Part shown: piece by piece, positions 21,418 to 34,500 of the stretch
Layout: each line of letters opens with the position of its first letter
Numbering within the stretch: position 1 is the first letter of the stretch
Source: Polytrichum commune
Lineage: Eukaryota; Streptophyta; Polytrichopsida; Polytrichales; Polytrichaceae
Reading direction: 5' to 3'
DNA: 64,000 nucleotides
NCBI GenBank assembly: GCA_950295325.1
Contig: OX485806.1
Coordinates: forward strand, 41,044,001 to 41,108,000
Translations under genes and position numbers: made by a program
Notes under the pieces: generated by a model
Databases searched by the model: none
The model's input: the letters and a program-made list of their open reading frames with translations, nothing else
What the model was told of the DNA's origin: nothing

Positions 21418-21734
21418 TAACACCATAGCAGGTTCATCACCTGGCGAACGAATATTTATTTATTTTGAAAAAATAAGGTTCGTTTGCTAAAAATAGATTT
21501 TTTTGAAATTCGTTCTTCTATTTTGAGGAAAAAAAAAATTCGTCCTAGAACAGAGTAGATGTACCGGGATGAGTAAATTGATTTTTTCAACAGAGTCTGC
21601 TTCACCCAACTTTCTGGATTTTTGTTCTTTTCATAATATAATTTTCCATAATTTCGTTCTTCATGGCCTGGAATTTCCGATTTTTTTCGTTTTTTTTTTT
21701 GGAATTATTTAAGAACGAACCTGCTATGGTGTTA
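21418..21734. mobile_element. 317-bp TIR element (TA-flanked MITE)
   Basis: The ends are perfect 18-bp inverted repeats: TAACACCATAGCAGGTTC on the left and GAACCTGCTATGGTGTTA on the right. The outer TA may be the target duplication, as in Tc1/mariner-type MITEs. The interior is AT-rich and non-coding. A truncated relative of the left end lies at 56066-56150. Confidence 0.8.
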
Positions 21735-24444
21735 CGGTATTGCACATACATATGGCTACATGGTTGATGTCAAAAAATATACATTCATATTAGCCTTTGT
21801 TCTAAACATAGGTATAAAGAAAGAAATTTTTTTTTTAGCCTCGATTAGATATTTGATGAATATTCAAAATCAAAATCACTAGCTTTCTTAAACCAATATA
21901 TAGGCTCCGTGTATGACGACCTTGGATATGATGAGGATCCCCACTTTCATTGCCTAGAACCAACACAACATAGTTGGGTACTAGACCCCAACTACATCAA
22001 AGCCCAAGTAGTAATGGTACGCAAAGCCACATGGCCACCTCCATGATCCCACCTACTTCGCTTGCAAAACCATCACCTTGCATCTCGGGAACCAACCCCC
22101 TTGCATCCTGGGAAATGACCCCTTTGTGCTTTGTGGACTTACCTCCTTGGCTCTGTGAATAGAATGGCTATTGACAAGCCACACTAATCCCACCTTGAAC
22201 CAACCTGAGATAGAGTGCAGCCCGTTACCAACCCTACATGGAGGTAGTGAAGGCCGCTACGAGGTGCCACCACTAATGGCACCTAACACTGCCACTCTGT
22301 GGGCTCAGACACTCCTACATCATGAAAAATATGTCAAGGTCATAAAGTGTTGGCAATTGGGAGGCGTTTATAGGCGTTTATAGTGTATACTGAGTTGGTA
22401 CTGAGTGACACTGAGTTCACGACTATGGTAAATTCTATGCTTACTTACCATAGATCTCAAGAAAATTAATGTGTGCTGGTGATTTGTGCACGCTACATGC
22501 TTGTCAATGAATAGTGCCAGGTGCCAATACATTTAATGATTAGTGTCAAGTGTCGATATTTTCATGCTAAGTGCCACTACTTTCATGTCAAGTGCCAATC
22601 CTTTAGGTGAATGGTGCCTAGTGCTGAGATGAACAATGCTTCCAAATCTTGGATCTAAGATCTTTTGGTGGCACTAATTCATAGTGTAAAGGAATTTAGT
22701 ATCACCTTCACTAATTTCCCACCCTCAGTAATTGGTATATTAAGTGTAGTCTTTTTAGGCAACCTGTCATAGCCCAATTACCTCATTGCAGGAAGTCGAG
22801 GTTCATGAGCACACGTCTGTTTCATCTGTTTGAATATGCGAGCACATTGGACGAACTTAAAATTGAAACCAACCTATAGATCGAAAGTTAACGTGAATAG
22901 ACAACTTTGCATAATAAAATTGTCAACCACTGTCGTCATGCATATGCATCATGTTCATCTTTCAACCCCAGGACTAGGAAGGTAATTAAGCAGAAATTAG
23001 AATAAAAATCGTCAAGAATAATATATACTCTTCACTTGCACCTGCAGACGTACTAACAAAATTAATGAAGACTCGGAATTACGTTAGTTTTAATTTCTGT
23101 TCCTCCTGTTGCATCATTTCAGCTGTGACTATGTACTTCGTTGAGCTTGTTACATAGATCACTAATATTTGTCATGATCACTATCTCAAATTCAGAGCCA
23201 GATGGTGAGTGCAATGCATCCAGGCAAGACGATCTTCAAAACTGGGATTTGAAATTTGTGAACTGTTGAATTTTTGGGCCTATAAGTGTTGATGATGAAA
23301 CATGGTTCTGCGTTGAAGGCCTATGAAATATGTTGCAATGCAAGCACCTAGAAGAATGATGTGATTGATCACTTTAAAAGAGAAACAAGAGAAACAAGAG
23401 CTTGCATTAATCCAACGCAAATAAGTGTTGACAGGAGATTAAATATACTGCAAGCACTACTGGAATCCAGTGGATTTAATGTCATTCGTTTGCCAACTTT
23501 CTGACATTCTTAGTTTCCATTGAGAGAAAGTGTCATATATATTTGTGACATTGTTGTGCTCAACAAGTTGACATTAACGCAGTCAAAACACATTAGTGAA
23601 GGTTGCCTGCGGGAACTTTCCTAATTTATAAGGAGACAGAGATGTAAGTAGCTTTAGTTGCTACTACCTGAACACGTGACTCGACTGGTCCATTGATATA
23701 TGAGAATTTATATGACAAGATAAAAATCATCAGGTTTGCTCCATGAAAGTACTAGATGTTTTACTCCATCATGAGCTGATATGAATTCTCCCCAATTAAA
23801 TTATCTAATCGGCCCTTGATCTTAATTTTTCTTGAAAACGATGACCTACTCCGGAAGCTTAATCTGTGGCATTATAAGCATCATTGCACAAAGATCATCA
23901 AGTACCAATATGATCAAATTTAGACTGCTCTTCAGAGAATTCAGAAGGGATTCATCTACAAACTCAAATTTCTCATATAATTCCCTTCTTGCATGACTCT
24001 TCTCTGATTACATCAAGAATCATCAAAGTTTTGAAGGCTGATCAGTCTGGGACATACTCCAGACTCCTATAAGAATCATCCTACAATTCAAGATCATCAA
24101 TGCTTCAAGTACCAGTATGATCAGATTTAGACTCTCTTCAGAGGATTCAGAAGGGATTCATCTACAAACGCAAGTCTCTCACGTAACTCCCTTCTTACAT
24201 GACTCTCTTCTGATTACATCAAGTCTCATCAAAGTTTTGAAGGCTGATCAATATTCTGGGACCAATCCCTGAAATCTGGGCAGGTGCAGAACACATGATA
24301 ATTTACCCCACACCCGAGCTTGTGATTATTATTACAAGTTTGATCATCATCGTCCCTGAATAACTGTGAGAGTCAGATGAGTTTCCATGAAGAATTAGTA
24401 TCGATGATTTCTACAGATGATTCTACTATGTCATCAAATTTTGC
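21735..24444. other. Intergenic stretch with a local duplication near its end
   Basis: No gene was recognised. Near 22500-22620 a short degenerate motif (AGTGCCAxTxCTTTxxTG) recurs several times. At about 23880-24055 and 24085-24265 a roughly 205-bp unit is duplicated, sharing AATTCAGAAGGGATTCATCT and ATCATCAAAGTTTTGAAGGC. The latter lies just past the 3' end of the minus-strand exon at 24445. Confidence 0.55.
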
Positions 24445-24939
24445 TTACTTCCATGGTGTGCGGTCTTGGTTCATAGGCCTCTTGGGCATGTCACCGCTCC
24501 CTTTAGACTTTGGATATTTGGGAGCCGACAATGGAGCACCACCACCGCCTCGCCCTGTCGATGATCTTTGTGAGCTCCCATTCATTGAATTCCTGAAAAC
24601 CATGTTACTTGGGTCATGTTGCTCTTGGTGGAGTGAGAATCCATTCATATTTTGTTTGTCCTTTTTTGGCGCCATGGTATTAGTGTCGTGATCTTGATCT
24701 GCAAAGAAATTATTATTATTATTATTATAATTAGGATAATACTCTCGTTGTAAGTATTCGATGAACTTTTGAAGCTCTCGTCCTCCAGCACCGGTCGACC
24801 GGCGCTGATGATGATGATGCTTTGCCTTCCGCTTGGGTTGCTTCGAATTCTTACTGCTTTGATGTTTCTTCTCAAGTTTCCTCCTGGTTCTTATTTTCGT
24901 TGTTGTCCGATTCCTCGCTTCGGTATCCGTTTCTTGATC
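24445..24939 (-). CDS. Terminal exon of an unrecognised basic, low-complexity protein
   Basis: The minus strand is open for 164 codons from 24939 to a stop at 24445, with an AG acceptor (CCATAG) just upstream. An in-frame stop within that acceptor shows that translation must enter by splicing or start later (ATG 24675). The N-terminal part is strongly basic (RRKLEKKHQSSKNSKQPKRK), followed by a His run, the helix-like LQKFIEYLQREYYPN, an Asn run from an ATT repeat, then a Gly/Ser/Pro-rich tail ending in MNQDRTPWK. I do not recognise the family; it could be a nuclear protein given the basic stretch. Upstream exons in 25000-26600 were not identified. Confidence 0.45.
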   Translation of the reverse strand, partial: DQETDTEARNRTTTKIRTRRKLEKKHQSSKNSKQPKRKAKHHHHQRRSTGAGGRELQKFIEYLQREYYPNYNNNNNNFFADQDHDTNTMAPKKDKQNMNGFSLHQEQHDPSNMVFRNSMNGSSQRSSTGRGGGGAPLSAPKYPKSKGSGDMPKRPMNQDRTPWK

Positions 24940-27304
24940 CTATGGTACGCTGCTCAAAAAGAATGATGCAGTAATTAGATGTGTACAATTAAGTGGAATA
25001 GAGCAAGCGCCCTTGCTAGTAATCGCTTTGGAGAAAATTATCTAAGTTGCGACATCATTCTTGCGAATTGATGCGAGGAAGAAAATTGTCTCCCTCACAT
25101 TCTCAGATATATCCTCTCTTTCATTAATGTATGTCTCTGCCTAACAATCACACGAGTGTGCAAGGTTCAACGAGGTTCAGATGTGACAAGTATGACGACG
25201 ATCGGCTCCTCTAGATGGTACATGCGGACGCAAAATATGATGACAAGATTCAGAACCAATGTCTAGCAAACGACAGCTCAGAATCTCTATAAGGCCAGGA
25301 ATAGGGTTAATGATGTCAATGGGTAGGATTAGACTCCCGCAGTATACTACTTGATTTTGGCTTGCTACCGAAGAAGTCTTAAGTCATGCTTCGTATATGA
25401 TGAATTAAGGGTGCTCTTTCCCAAACCTAGGAAATTCTGCTTCGAGGTATGAAGGAGTTTTTTTCCTCTGAGCGATGCCTGCATTCTAATGTAACTCATG
25501 TTGATGATAATGCATCAGAATTGCAGTATGCAAGATGCGCAATGTTTTCTGAACAAATCACAAAATGCAAAGATATTTCTCTTGAAAAATTTGGATATAT
25601 AAAGATAAGAAGTACGTACATGGGTGATGTCGATAGCAGTCGAACACTTAGAGCAGAATCACACCAACTTGTGTGCAACAATCTGAGACTTATTAGACTG
25701 GACTTGGGCCTGCGGGGGCGACCGTGGAGTAGAAGGAAATTCTAAGGAATTAGAGAATCACAAAAATTCAAAGTGGGTAAAGTGACTTTTGGGAAAATTT
25801 TCAGAACGAAACACTGAAATGAATCCAAAACTGGGGACAAGATCTGCAATGGAGAAGAAGAGAGCAACCGCAGGCCCACCCAAGTGCTAAGGTGACTGGA
25901 TTAAAACAAACACGCAAACCAACAAAAACCCAAACACAAAAACTGAGTCGAGCCGCATTGGTGCTAAAAATAGGAACAAAAAACCCTGGCTATTAAGGTA
26001 ATGTGGGCCGAACAGTAGAACGCTAAGAAGAAAAAGATTATTCACACGGGGGTTATACAAGTATAGAAATGCGTTTTTTTTTTTTTGTGTCAAACCTTGA
26101 TGATAACCAAATACAATTGCAAGTAAAAAAAATAAAAGAGCAGACACAACGATAGACTCAAATCTGCTCTAGGTCTGGTGTCAAAGAATTCGGTGTACTA
26201 AATAAAGCTTGGAGGAAAGATTGTAGATTAGATTAGATTAGAAGAAGGGTTTGGACATATACAGACATAGACAAGCAATAATTGACAATGCAAGCTAATT
26301 ACGTAAATTGACACACATACAGAGGAGCGAGGAAGCAGGAGGGTTAACGTGGAAATTGGAATTTGGAATTTGGAAAGAAATTAAAGAGGGATGTGAAGAA
26401 GGACGGAGGGGGTGCGCGGATGAAGGAGCACGGCCAGCCGAACAGGGTGTGGTGTCGCTTCGACGCAACCGTTGTAACTGCCCAAAAATCATTCATGGGT
26501 ATATGTATGTGACTGGATGAATGAGAGGGCGCAAGCAAGTAGGTCTCGATCGACATCCTACTTTCACAGATTGGGTTAAGTTACGTATACAACAGATTGC
26601 CATTCTATTTCTCTCTCTGCAATTTTCGTTTCGACATAAAATGCAACTAATGATCATCATGTCTAGCTGCCAAGCGGGGTTCATTGATTCCCAGACCTTT
26701 CCTGCATGAATTCATTCATCTCGAGTAAGTGTGTTGATACAACTGGACAAATAAATTGACACAACTTGAGAATGAAGAACTACTTTCTGAACAGACGTGT
26801 CTTCATTTGACTAAATTTGAGAATTATATGCTACTTTATTGCATTGAGAATCATGGTTTACAGACGATAGCTCAGACTGAAACCTTTCTAAGTTATCCAC
26901 ATTGCAAGCTTACTCGTAACAACTGATTTCGAGAAGAAGACCTACTGTACTGTATAATTTATGTTAAAGTTAATCTGAGCGGGGAGACTGGATTCAAAGT
27001 AAGTGCGAACTTTCTCATTCTAGAAACATGTCTAAGTAGTTCTACTGGATAAATGAGCTGTCGTATGACATGTCGTCTTGAGTTCTTCTTCGCAGCCAAG
27101 CTGGAAGTAGTATGTACCTTCGTGGCAGTTTGTTCATTGTAGACTCCTCTCTGTATCTATCAGAAAGGTTTTATGTAAGTAGCTCAAAGGACAAGTTCCA
27201 CACCATATCTTCAAGTTCTGGGGATTGATGGGCATCAGACAGTGCACATCAATTGGTGGCCTAATCCTGAGAGAGAGAAACCTTGAAGACATCCGTGGCG
27301 TAAT

Positions 27305-27366
<62 letters not shown>

Positions 27367-28137
27367 TAAACCTAAATCTCACATAAAACAACAACACATG
27401 CTCTAAGACCTGCTGGTAATTATGTGTTATGAGAACTGATCCAAAAAAGTCAATGTCAGTTCGGGTGTCAAAGAAAATTCCTGAATTGCAGAGTTTCATT
27501 TTTGAGCTCCTCCTGTGTCAATATCACTTATAAGCTATATTGTATCGCAGGAAACAGTCATTGGTGATGAAATCTCAAAATCTCCTGTTAATCATCATGT
27601 CCACATGACCGTGAACGATGATTCTTCCTCCTCTTCAGAGTTTCTTCTTTTTTGTTCGAAACATCATCCTCTACACAGACTAATTGGTCTGAATGCCTTG
27701 TATAATGATTAGCCGAGTTGCCTGCCTTAATTCCGCCAACTAGGGTCTTCTCACTAATTCGAAATTAATAATGTGTCTCCGATTCTAATCAGAACAGGTT
27801 TATCAACTAAAAGAAAAGTAAATAGACTACAAAAAAACCAGCTTCGATGCATGATCTCTTCCCCCTCCTGAAATGCAGGGAGATTACCCTCGAGCTGGTC
27901 TGTACGATTAAATTTTGTATGATCATTAATCCTGGTGCTCGCAAATCTTCTTGTGTGCTTGTCTCTAATTATTTCCCCTGTCTTCTACTTCCTCTCTCAT
28001 CGTGTCTTATTTACTGAGCTCGATCATCCACAGCTATGTATATGATACAGATACGATCATAGCAATCCATGACATAATTTCTTCACTGGCATAATAAATT
28101 AGGTCATCACTATGAAATAGCTTCATGTCATCATCAA
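24940..28137. other. Stretch without a recognised gene
   Basis: It may contain upstream exons and the promoter of the minus-strand gene ending at 24445, but I could not join any. A long CT microsatellite lies at about 27308-27362. Other frames are short and show no domains. Confidence 0.45.
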
Positions 28138-29843
28138 TCATTTTATGGCCTTGATGATCTTGCGGGCGATCTTGAACTGCGTGATGGACTTCCAGAGCTT
28201 GCCCGAATCGTAGGCCGACTTGAGATTTTGCAGCAAGTTGGAGAACTTTGAAGGTTCCACCACCGTCATAGTCCTTGTGAAAGTGTCTGTCTTGGAAGGA
28301 TGGTCCAGCTGAAACTCCCGGCCATGGCCGGGATACATGCACGTGCACCGAAACCCTGCTCCCACTTTGAGGCCTTTGGGTCCCCAGGAAGATCCTGTGT
28401 TGGTGAGCCTGGAGCTGAAATCGGTGCAGCTCTGCCCCCTGCATGAAGTGTCTGCCCTCACATACAACCTGCAACCAAATTACATCATATCATGCACTAA
28501 TGGACATGATGAACACTTGAGACATTCATCAGACTTGAGCAGCTAATTATTGCAAACAAAAGGCATGAAGTCATGGCGCCAATGCTACTAATTACATCAG
28601 TATCATTTGTTCCTCGACTCAGAGTCCTACTGGATTCAACCAACAGCTGTCTGGTTCTTGAATTTGTTCAAAGTAATGAAATTCAGAGAAATGGCGCCCA
28701 TGCTCCTTTCCATGGATTTCACTGGCCAACGGCTGCCTGTTACTTGAGTTTACTGTTCAAACGAAGCAGTGACACCAAAGTATCTATCGCTACAAGGGTT
28801 AGGCCTGCTTGGGAGAGATAGCCAATGGTTTTCGGGTGTTGGAATTCAAGCTCATTCTCGGTAATTGCGTTATAAAGCATCGACATAACCCTCGGAATGG
28901 CTTGTGTCCATATATAAGCGAATTTTGGGGATTTTCTCAAGGTTTCTTGGGCTAGGCCGAGAGGTTACTCTCAGTTCTTAAAGGCTATCTGTGACTTGAG
29001 TTCAATGTTCAAAGCAGTCTGACACCAAAGTGCCTATCACTACAAAGGTTAAGTAGGCCTGCTTGGAACAGTTTAGCCAATGCATTGAACGACGTGAGGA
29101 TTAACGCTTTCAGGCTTTTGGCGGTGTTGGATTTCAAGCTCATTCTCAGCAATCCATGTTTTGTAAACATCCGAGTCATAACCCTCGAAATTAGAACTTA
29201 CATGCATATATGTTATGCGTAAATTCCACATATGTGCATAAAATCCACATACAAGCATGAATTCTGGGAGTTCTAGAGATTTGTACCTGGCTACATGAAC
29301 AAGCCCCGGAGAGGTGACAGAGGCAGGCCGTGAATTGACGGTCATGAGGTCCCTCTTATCCAGCAAGAAAATGGGCTCGTGGACAGAGACTTGATCATCA
29401 GCTTTTCGACTGATATTATTCCTTTCTTTGGAATTGGTGACGCCAGCCTGATCGAACTGTGGGTTGTTGTTGACAACGTTGGTGCTCTTGGGCGTCATGT
29501 GCTGTTGTTTGTTGAGTGGGTCGAAGTTTCTAGTCATGTAGGTTTTCTTGTGTAACGAGGGGAAGATGGGGTGTGCCATGATTCGGGCTGGTTTTTTGTG
29601 AATCTCATGTTGTTGCCCGCATGACCCCTCGGCGAGAATCTTGTTCAGGAGACGTGATGTTTTGGCTTCAAACCATGCGGCAGGGTCGAACTGAACATCA
29701 CGATAATGATGATGATCTGCCTTAATTGGAGCAGCAGCAGGATCACATGATGATGATGATGATGATTTCACCGATGACGGTGCTGTTGTTGCCGCTCTTG
29801 TTGACGCATGACTTTTCAGAATATGTGCCTCTTGCATCACTAC
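28138..29843 (-). CDS. Two exons of unknown function, probably the 3' end of the EEP gene
   Basis: Minus-strand exons 29287-29843 (acceptor TTCGCAG, donor CCAG/GTACAA) and 28138-28468 (acceptor GGTTGCAG) join in phase. They code for about 295 residues, ending in a basic helix-like KITQFKIARKI-type tail with stop at 28138. The first exon is Ser/His-rich and low complexity; the second has several cysteines (RADTSCRGQSCTDF, FRCTCMYPGHG). No domain is recognised. Exon 30726-31463 upstream has a possible GT donor at 30725 in phase 0, matching this acceptor. These may therefore be exons 5 and 6 of the EEP gene, giving about 791 residues in total. If that donor is not used, this is a separate gene with missing 5' exons. 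Confidence 0.5.
28735..29275. repeat. Tandem duplication within the intron between the two 3' exons
   Basis: Units at about 28735-28945 and 28985-29275 share GACACCAAAGTxxCTATC, AGGCCTGCTTGG, TTCAAGCTCATTCTC and CATAACCCTCG, with diverged spacers. They lie in the intron 28469-29286. Confidence 0.75.
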
Positions 29844-29879
29844 CTGCGAATATCGCAAGAAAATTAGAGGCCATATAAT

Positions 29880-30430
29880 ATTCATCGCTGCTCGGAACCT
29901 ATCTTTGACGTGCTCAAAACAACTTGCAGACACATACCTTGGCAGAATTTTGACAGAATTTGGGAAGCTCTGCAGATCATCACGAAAAGAATTCCAGAGG
30001 CTTTGGATTTCTTAACGTACTTAACTAGAGTCCATCCGAATTTTTATCCTTGCTCGGAACATAATACTTTGGAAACGTGCTATTCACCGCTCAGAAACAT
30101 TTGACACACTCTTCGACAGATTTGTAACAGAAATTGGAAAGCAGCTTTGCAGATCATCACGAGAAGAATTCTAGAGACTTTTAATTGCTTAACGTGCCTT
30201 AATTAGATTCCATCTGATATTCATCACCGCTCAGAACCTTCCTTTGAAATGCTATTCACTGCTCTTGGGAATTTGACACATGATGCCTTGAAAGAACTTT
30301 ACAGAATTTTGAAAGCTCTGACAAGTACGAAAAATTCCACCGACGTTTAGGTTTCATAACGCGCTTAATTTAATCAGAGTCCATCTGATTTTCATACTCG
30401 TTGAGAGCCTATCTCTGAAATTTCTTCGTG
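29880..30430. repeat. Intronic tandem array, three to four units of about 160-175 bp
   Basis: Repeated landmarks are GCTCxGAACxTxxxTTTGxAA near 29897, 30053, 30230 and 30401, each followed by GCAGATCATCACGA-like or GAAAGCTCTG text and a TCCATCxGAxTTTxAT block. The units are well diverged. The array lies in the proposed intron 29844-30725. Confidence 0.75.
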
Positions 30431-30710
30431 ATCATTAGAGCTTTCAAGATCATAAATTTTTCTGCATACAAGACCTTCCGTGTTTGATTTGAGGGAAGAA
30501 CATTCTATACCGGTTTATTAAGGGTCAAAATTTTCTTGGCATGCGATCAAGAGATGCTAAAATGAGTCTGGCCCTCAATGAACTGAAATAGGTTGCTCTT
30601 CATTCAAATTCAAACGCTACCTCCGAGCCTGGATGCACCACAAGTGCTGAGAAAATATTGATTTTGTATGCAAAACAACCTTGAATGGATAATCATAAGG
30701 AAAATTTGGG

Positions 30711-31481
30711 CTAATGATTCTTCACCTTATCTGAGGCATGACTACTCCATTTGCTGGAATGATCCACTCTTTCTCTTTCCGCCATGCTCCGAACTGCATA
30801 CCTCAAACCTTCCCCATGACCATCTATTCCCGAAACAGTCACCCTAACTCCGGAAGCAGATTCCCACTCCCCCCCAGACACTATCACGCTCTTCGGGCTC
30901 GACAACAAATTACTCTCGTCACGCTTCTTTAAATTTTCTCCTTCTCCTTTGACATGATGATTTTTCTTCGACTTCGTCGCTGACTTCTGATGATGATGAT
31001 CACTCTGCGCCATTCCCATCCCATTATTGCTCATCTTCGCGGCACCTGATGCTCCTCTACTTTGTGGCTTCTTGGTGATAATGTTAATCCCCTCTGAACT
31101 ACCTTCTTCCTGCTGGGCATGTGGTAATTTTCTGCAACTCTCATCTGGCTGCTCAATTTCTTCTTTATCCAAAAAAGCCGTTGTGGATGATGTAACGGCC
31201 CTCATAACAGCCTTAATTTCGGCCGTTTGTACTTCATCTGCAACACCTGAAATCACCTTGGAAGTTTTGATTATGCTACTGAAATCAATTGCAACAGGAT
31301 GCGGTCTTCGTAGCGAGAAAGTGATGGCGTTGTGGTCAGATTTTTTCTCCAGGGGGAGGATGCGGAGGTCTTTGAGGAGGTACCGAGCGCGGGAGACAGG
31401 AGCGAGGAGGTAGTCGACCACGCTTCGACTCCTGCACGTCGTCTCTCCCGATCTCGGCCACACCTGCCATTCATTCATTCA

Positions 31482-31518
<37 letters not shown>

Positions 31519-34500
31519 ACATCGTCATCGTCATCGTCACATGATGATAGGTTAGGGACCGGACCACCAACCCCAAATGTGCTTCGAAGCTATTGAGAAC
31601 AACATGTCTGGAATCTGCTCATCATCAACATCGTCAGCATCATCGCATGATGGATGATTAGGTTAGGGACCGTACCACCGAGCATAAATGTGCTTCGGAG
31701 CTGTCGAGAACATGATGTCTGGAGGTAATTTGTTGCGGTGATGCTAATTGGAAGGTAGTGCTTTAGTGATAGTCATCTCAACATCAACGCTGTCATCACC
31801 CGCATCACATGATGGATGATTAGGCTAGGCACAGAACCACCAGTAAGCTCAAGTGTGCTTCGGAGCTGTGGAGAACATGTCGTGGTGATGCTATATGGAT
31901 GGTAGTTTTCAGTGAGAATCTGTTCATAATCACATGATGATGACCACCAAGCCCAAATGTTCTTCGGAGCTGTCGAAATTTAATGTCTGGAGGTGAAGTG
32001 CTGTCGTGATGCTAAATATTGGGTAGAATGAGAATCCGCTCATCCTTACAGCGGCGTGAGATTAGGTGTAACCACAAAATGTTGGTTCAGTCCTGGTGTG
32101 GAATAGTCCCCCTGGTACTTACCAGTCTGGTTGTAATCCACCGGTGTTGCACAAATTACATGTCCTCCAAATTAGAGGCGCCCTTGATTTCTGAGTGTCC
32201 CATCATCATCGTCACATGATGATTAGGTTAGGTACCGGACCACAAAGCCCAAACCGAAGACAAGGTACGATCGAATCTGCTTCGGAGCTGCCGAAAACAT
32301 GTCTGGAAGCTTGTTTGTTTGTTGTGGTGATGCTAATTGGGTAACTTTATAGTAACAAAATGCTCATCCTTACAGATTAAGTGTGAGGTTAGGTGTAAGC
32401 ACAACAAACTGTTTGGTTTGCTTGAATTAGAGGATCCTTGTATTCCCTTGAACAGGCACACTGGACATTAGTACACTTCAGAATTTCCCAACGAACTTCT
32501 CACCAAAGAGTGATACCGCTGGAATCGGATAACTCTAACCCCTGCATGATTCGCATGGTGATAACCGATGTGCACTTCTAGGGTTTTCGGGTGGCTAGGA
32601 ACTAATCTCCATTTTCGTTAACGCATTTCTAACAAAGAATCTAACAGTACTCAGAGCATCATTCATATATACAGTTATGAAGACTTTGTAAAATCTGATG
32701 CTGACCTACCTGTGTGACACCGTTGCAGATGATGAGATCGTTTTGGGCGCACACATCCATGAGCGGCAGCCCGAACTTGTTCACCTTCTTATCTGCCGAT
32801 TCGCGCGCCAGTCCATGTCGATGTGCTTCCGGAGCTTGCGCATCACCGACCCGACTATTGAAATCACCGACTACCAAAAAATCGCATAACTTATGATGAC
32901 CTTCTTCCACTTCTTCTTGTTTTTGTTGATTTCTTTCTGTGAACAAGGCTATGTCATCATTGAGGCCTCCGAAGGGGAAATTCTCCTCCGTCCGGTTGCG
33001 GCCTTTGTACGCCGTAGAAGAGATCGGTGGGAAGTAGCAAACGGCGGTGAACAGGTCCGTCTCGAACCCGAGCTCCTTGTCGATCTTGAGCCACAGGTAA
33101 TGACCTTGCGGATCCTTCTTGAAGCAGGAGATGAATGGTTCGAATTCGGTCCGAAAATAGCATGCTACACCCCCGCGCCCTCCGGTGTGCTCATCACTCA
33201 TGCAGGAGATGAGGTTGTAGCCCTGCACATCACAAATTGCAATTCCACGAATTTGAGAATTTGAGGATTTGCGGCGAACCATTTTCCATCAAAACATGCA
33301 TTTCATCATCTCCAGCACATAGATTTGTGACCATGATGATGATATGTCTGCAATGTGATGAAAAAATTGTTTCGTGAAGGACCATGTTATTATTCATGAT
33401 GAAAGTGCAGGTGATCAAATCCAATGTTATTTGATTATCTGCAGCTGAACCAGGAGTATACCCTGTACTTTAACTTATAAAACTTGTTGTGCAGCTCCCG
33501 AAACACCAATTCCTCCCTAATGATCAAAATCATGCCACGAATTGGAGGATTTGAGAATCAGTCTCCGCAACATCATTGCAATTCATCATGTCCACGCACT
33601 TGGTTTGTGAACATGGTGGACCCTGTGATGGGGGAACTTCGTGAAAGGACCAGATTAACCACATGATGAAAGTGCAGGTGATCAAATCCAATCCAATCTT
33701 CTTGGAGTAGTTGCAGCTCCCGACACAATTTCCTCCCAAATCATCATGGCCAGCATTTTTTTAAACGTGACCGCTTCGAGAAACAAATATGCATGCAAGC
33801 TGTGATAAGGGATCAACAGCTCCAGGAGTGTACCCTGCTCTCTCTAACTTGTAGAGCTTGTTGCAGCTCCTGAATTCATCATGAGACAAACCAAATAGCC
33901 GAATCATGCCATAGCAGATTCTCGAGGTGGACTTAGTGGTTACCACTAATTCAGGCAGAGGTTGACCTTTTCGAGAAACCATGCATGTGATCCAGTGTCT
34001 ATGATTAGGGTCGAACTTCATTTAAAAGACCAGACTATACATGAAATTGCAGTTGAAACCCAATGTTCTTTTGATTACCTGAAGCTCTCTAGTGAGAGTA
34101 CCGTGTTCTCTAACTGATTTATAGAAGTCGAGTCCAACTAGCTGAATTATTATTGTAGCAGATTTTCGAGGTGGAGGTGGCAATTACCTCTAACTCAGGC
34201 AGAGGTTGACCTTTTCGCTGCCACGTTTCGGACAGAAACAGGAGATCCGCCTACAGCAAGAAGATCAGTAGAAAGGTTAATATCAAGCTAATTTGCACAT
34301 CATAATAGATGTGTCGACTGAGAGTTATAAGTAGAAACGGTAAGATTCAATAACGCACTAATGAGTCTACTGAAATACTTCAACACTCAATTCATTTTTT
34401 TTCCAGTAGAATCAATTTAAGAAAATGTGATCATTTATTTTGAAGATCCAACTTGAGTTAAGTACTTTGATTCAAGATAAGTAGCAGTATATATGAGAAT

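Noticed and set aside
32893-33264. 123-codon plus-strand frame
   Set aside because: It is the shadow of EEP exon 3, which has clear nuclease motifs on the minus strand.
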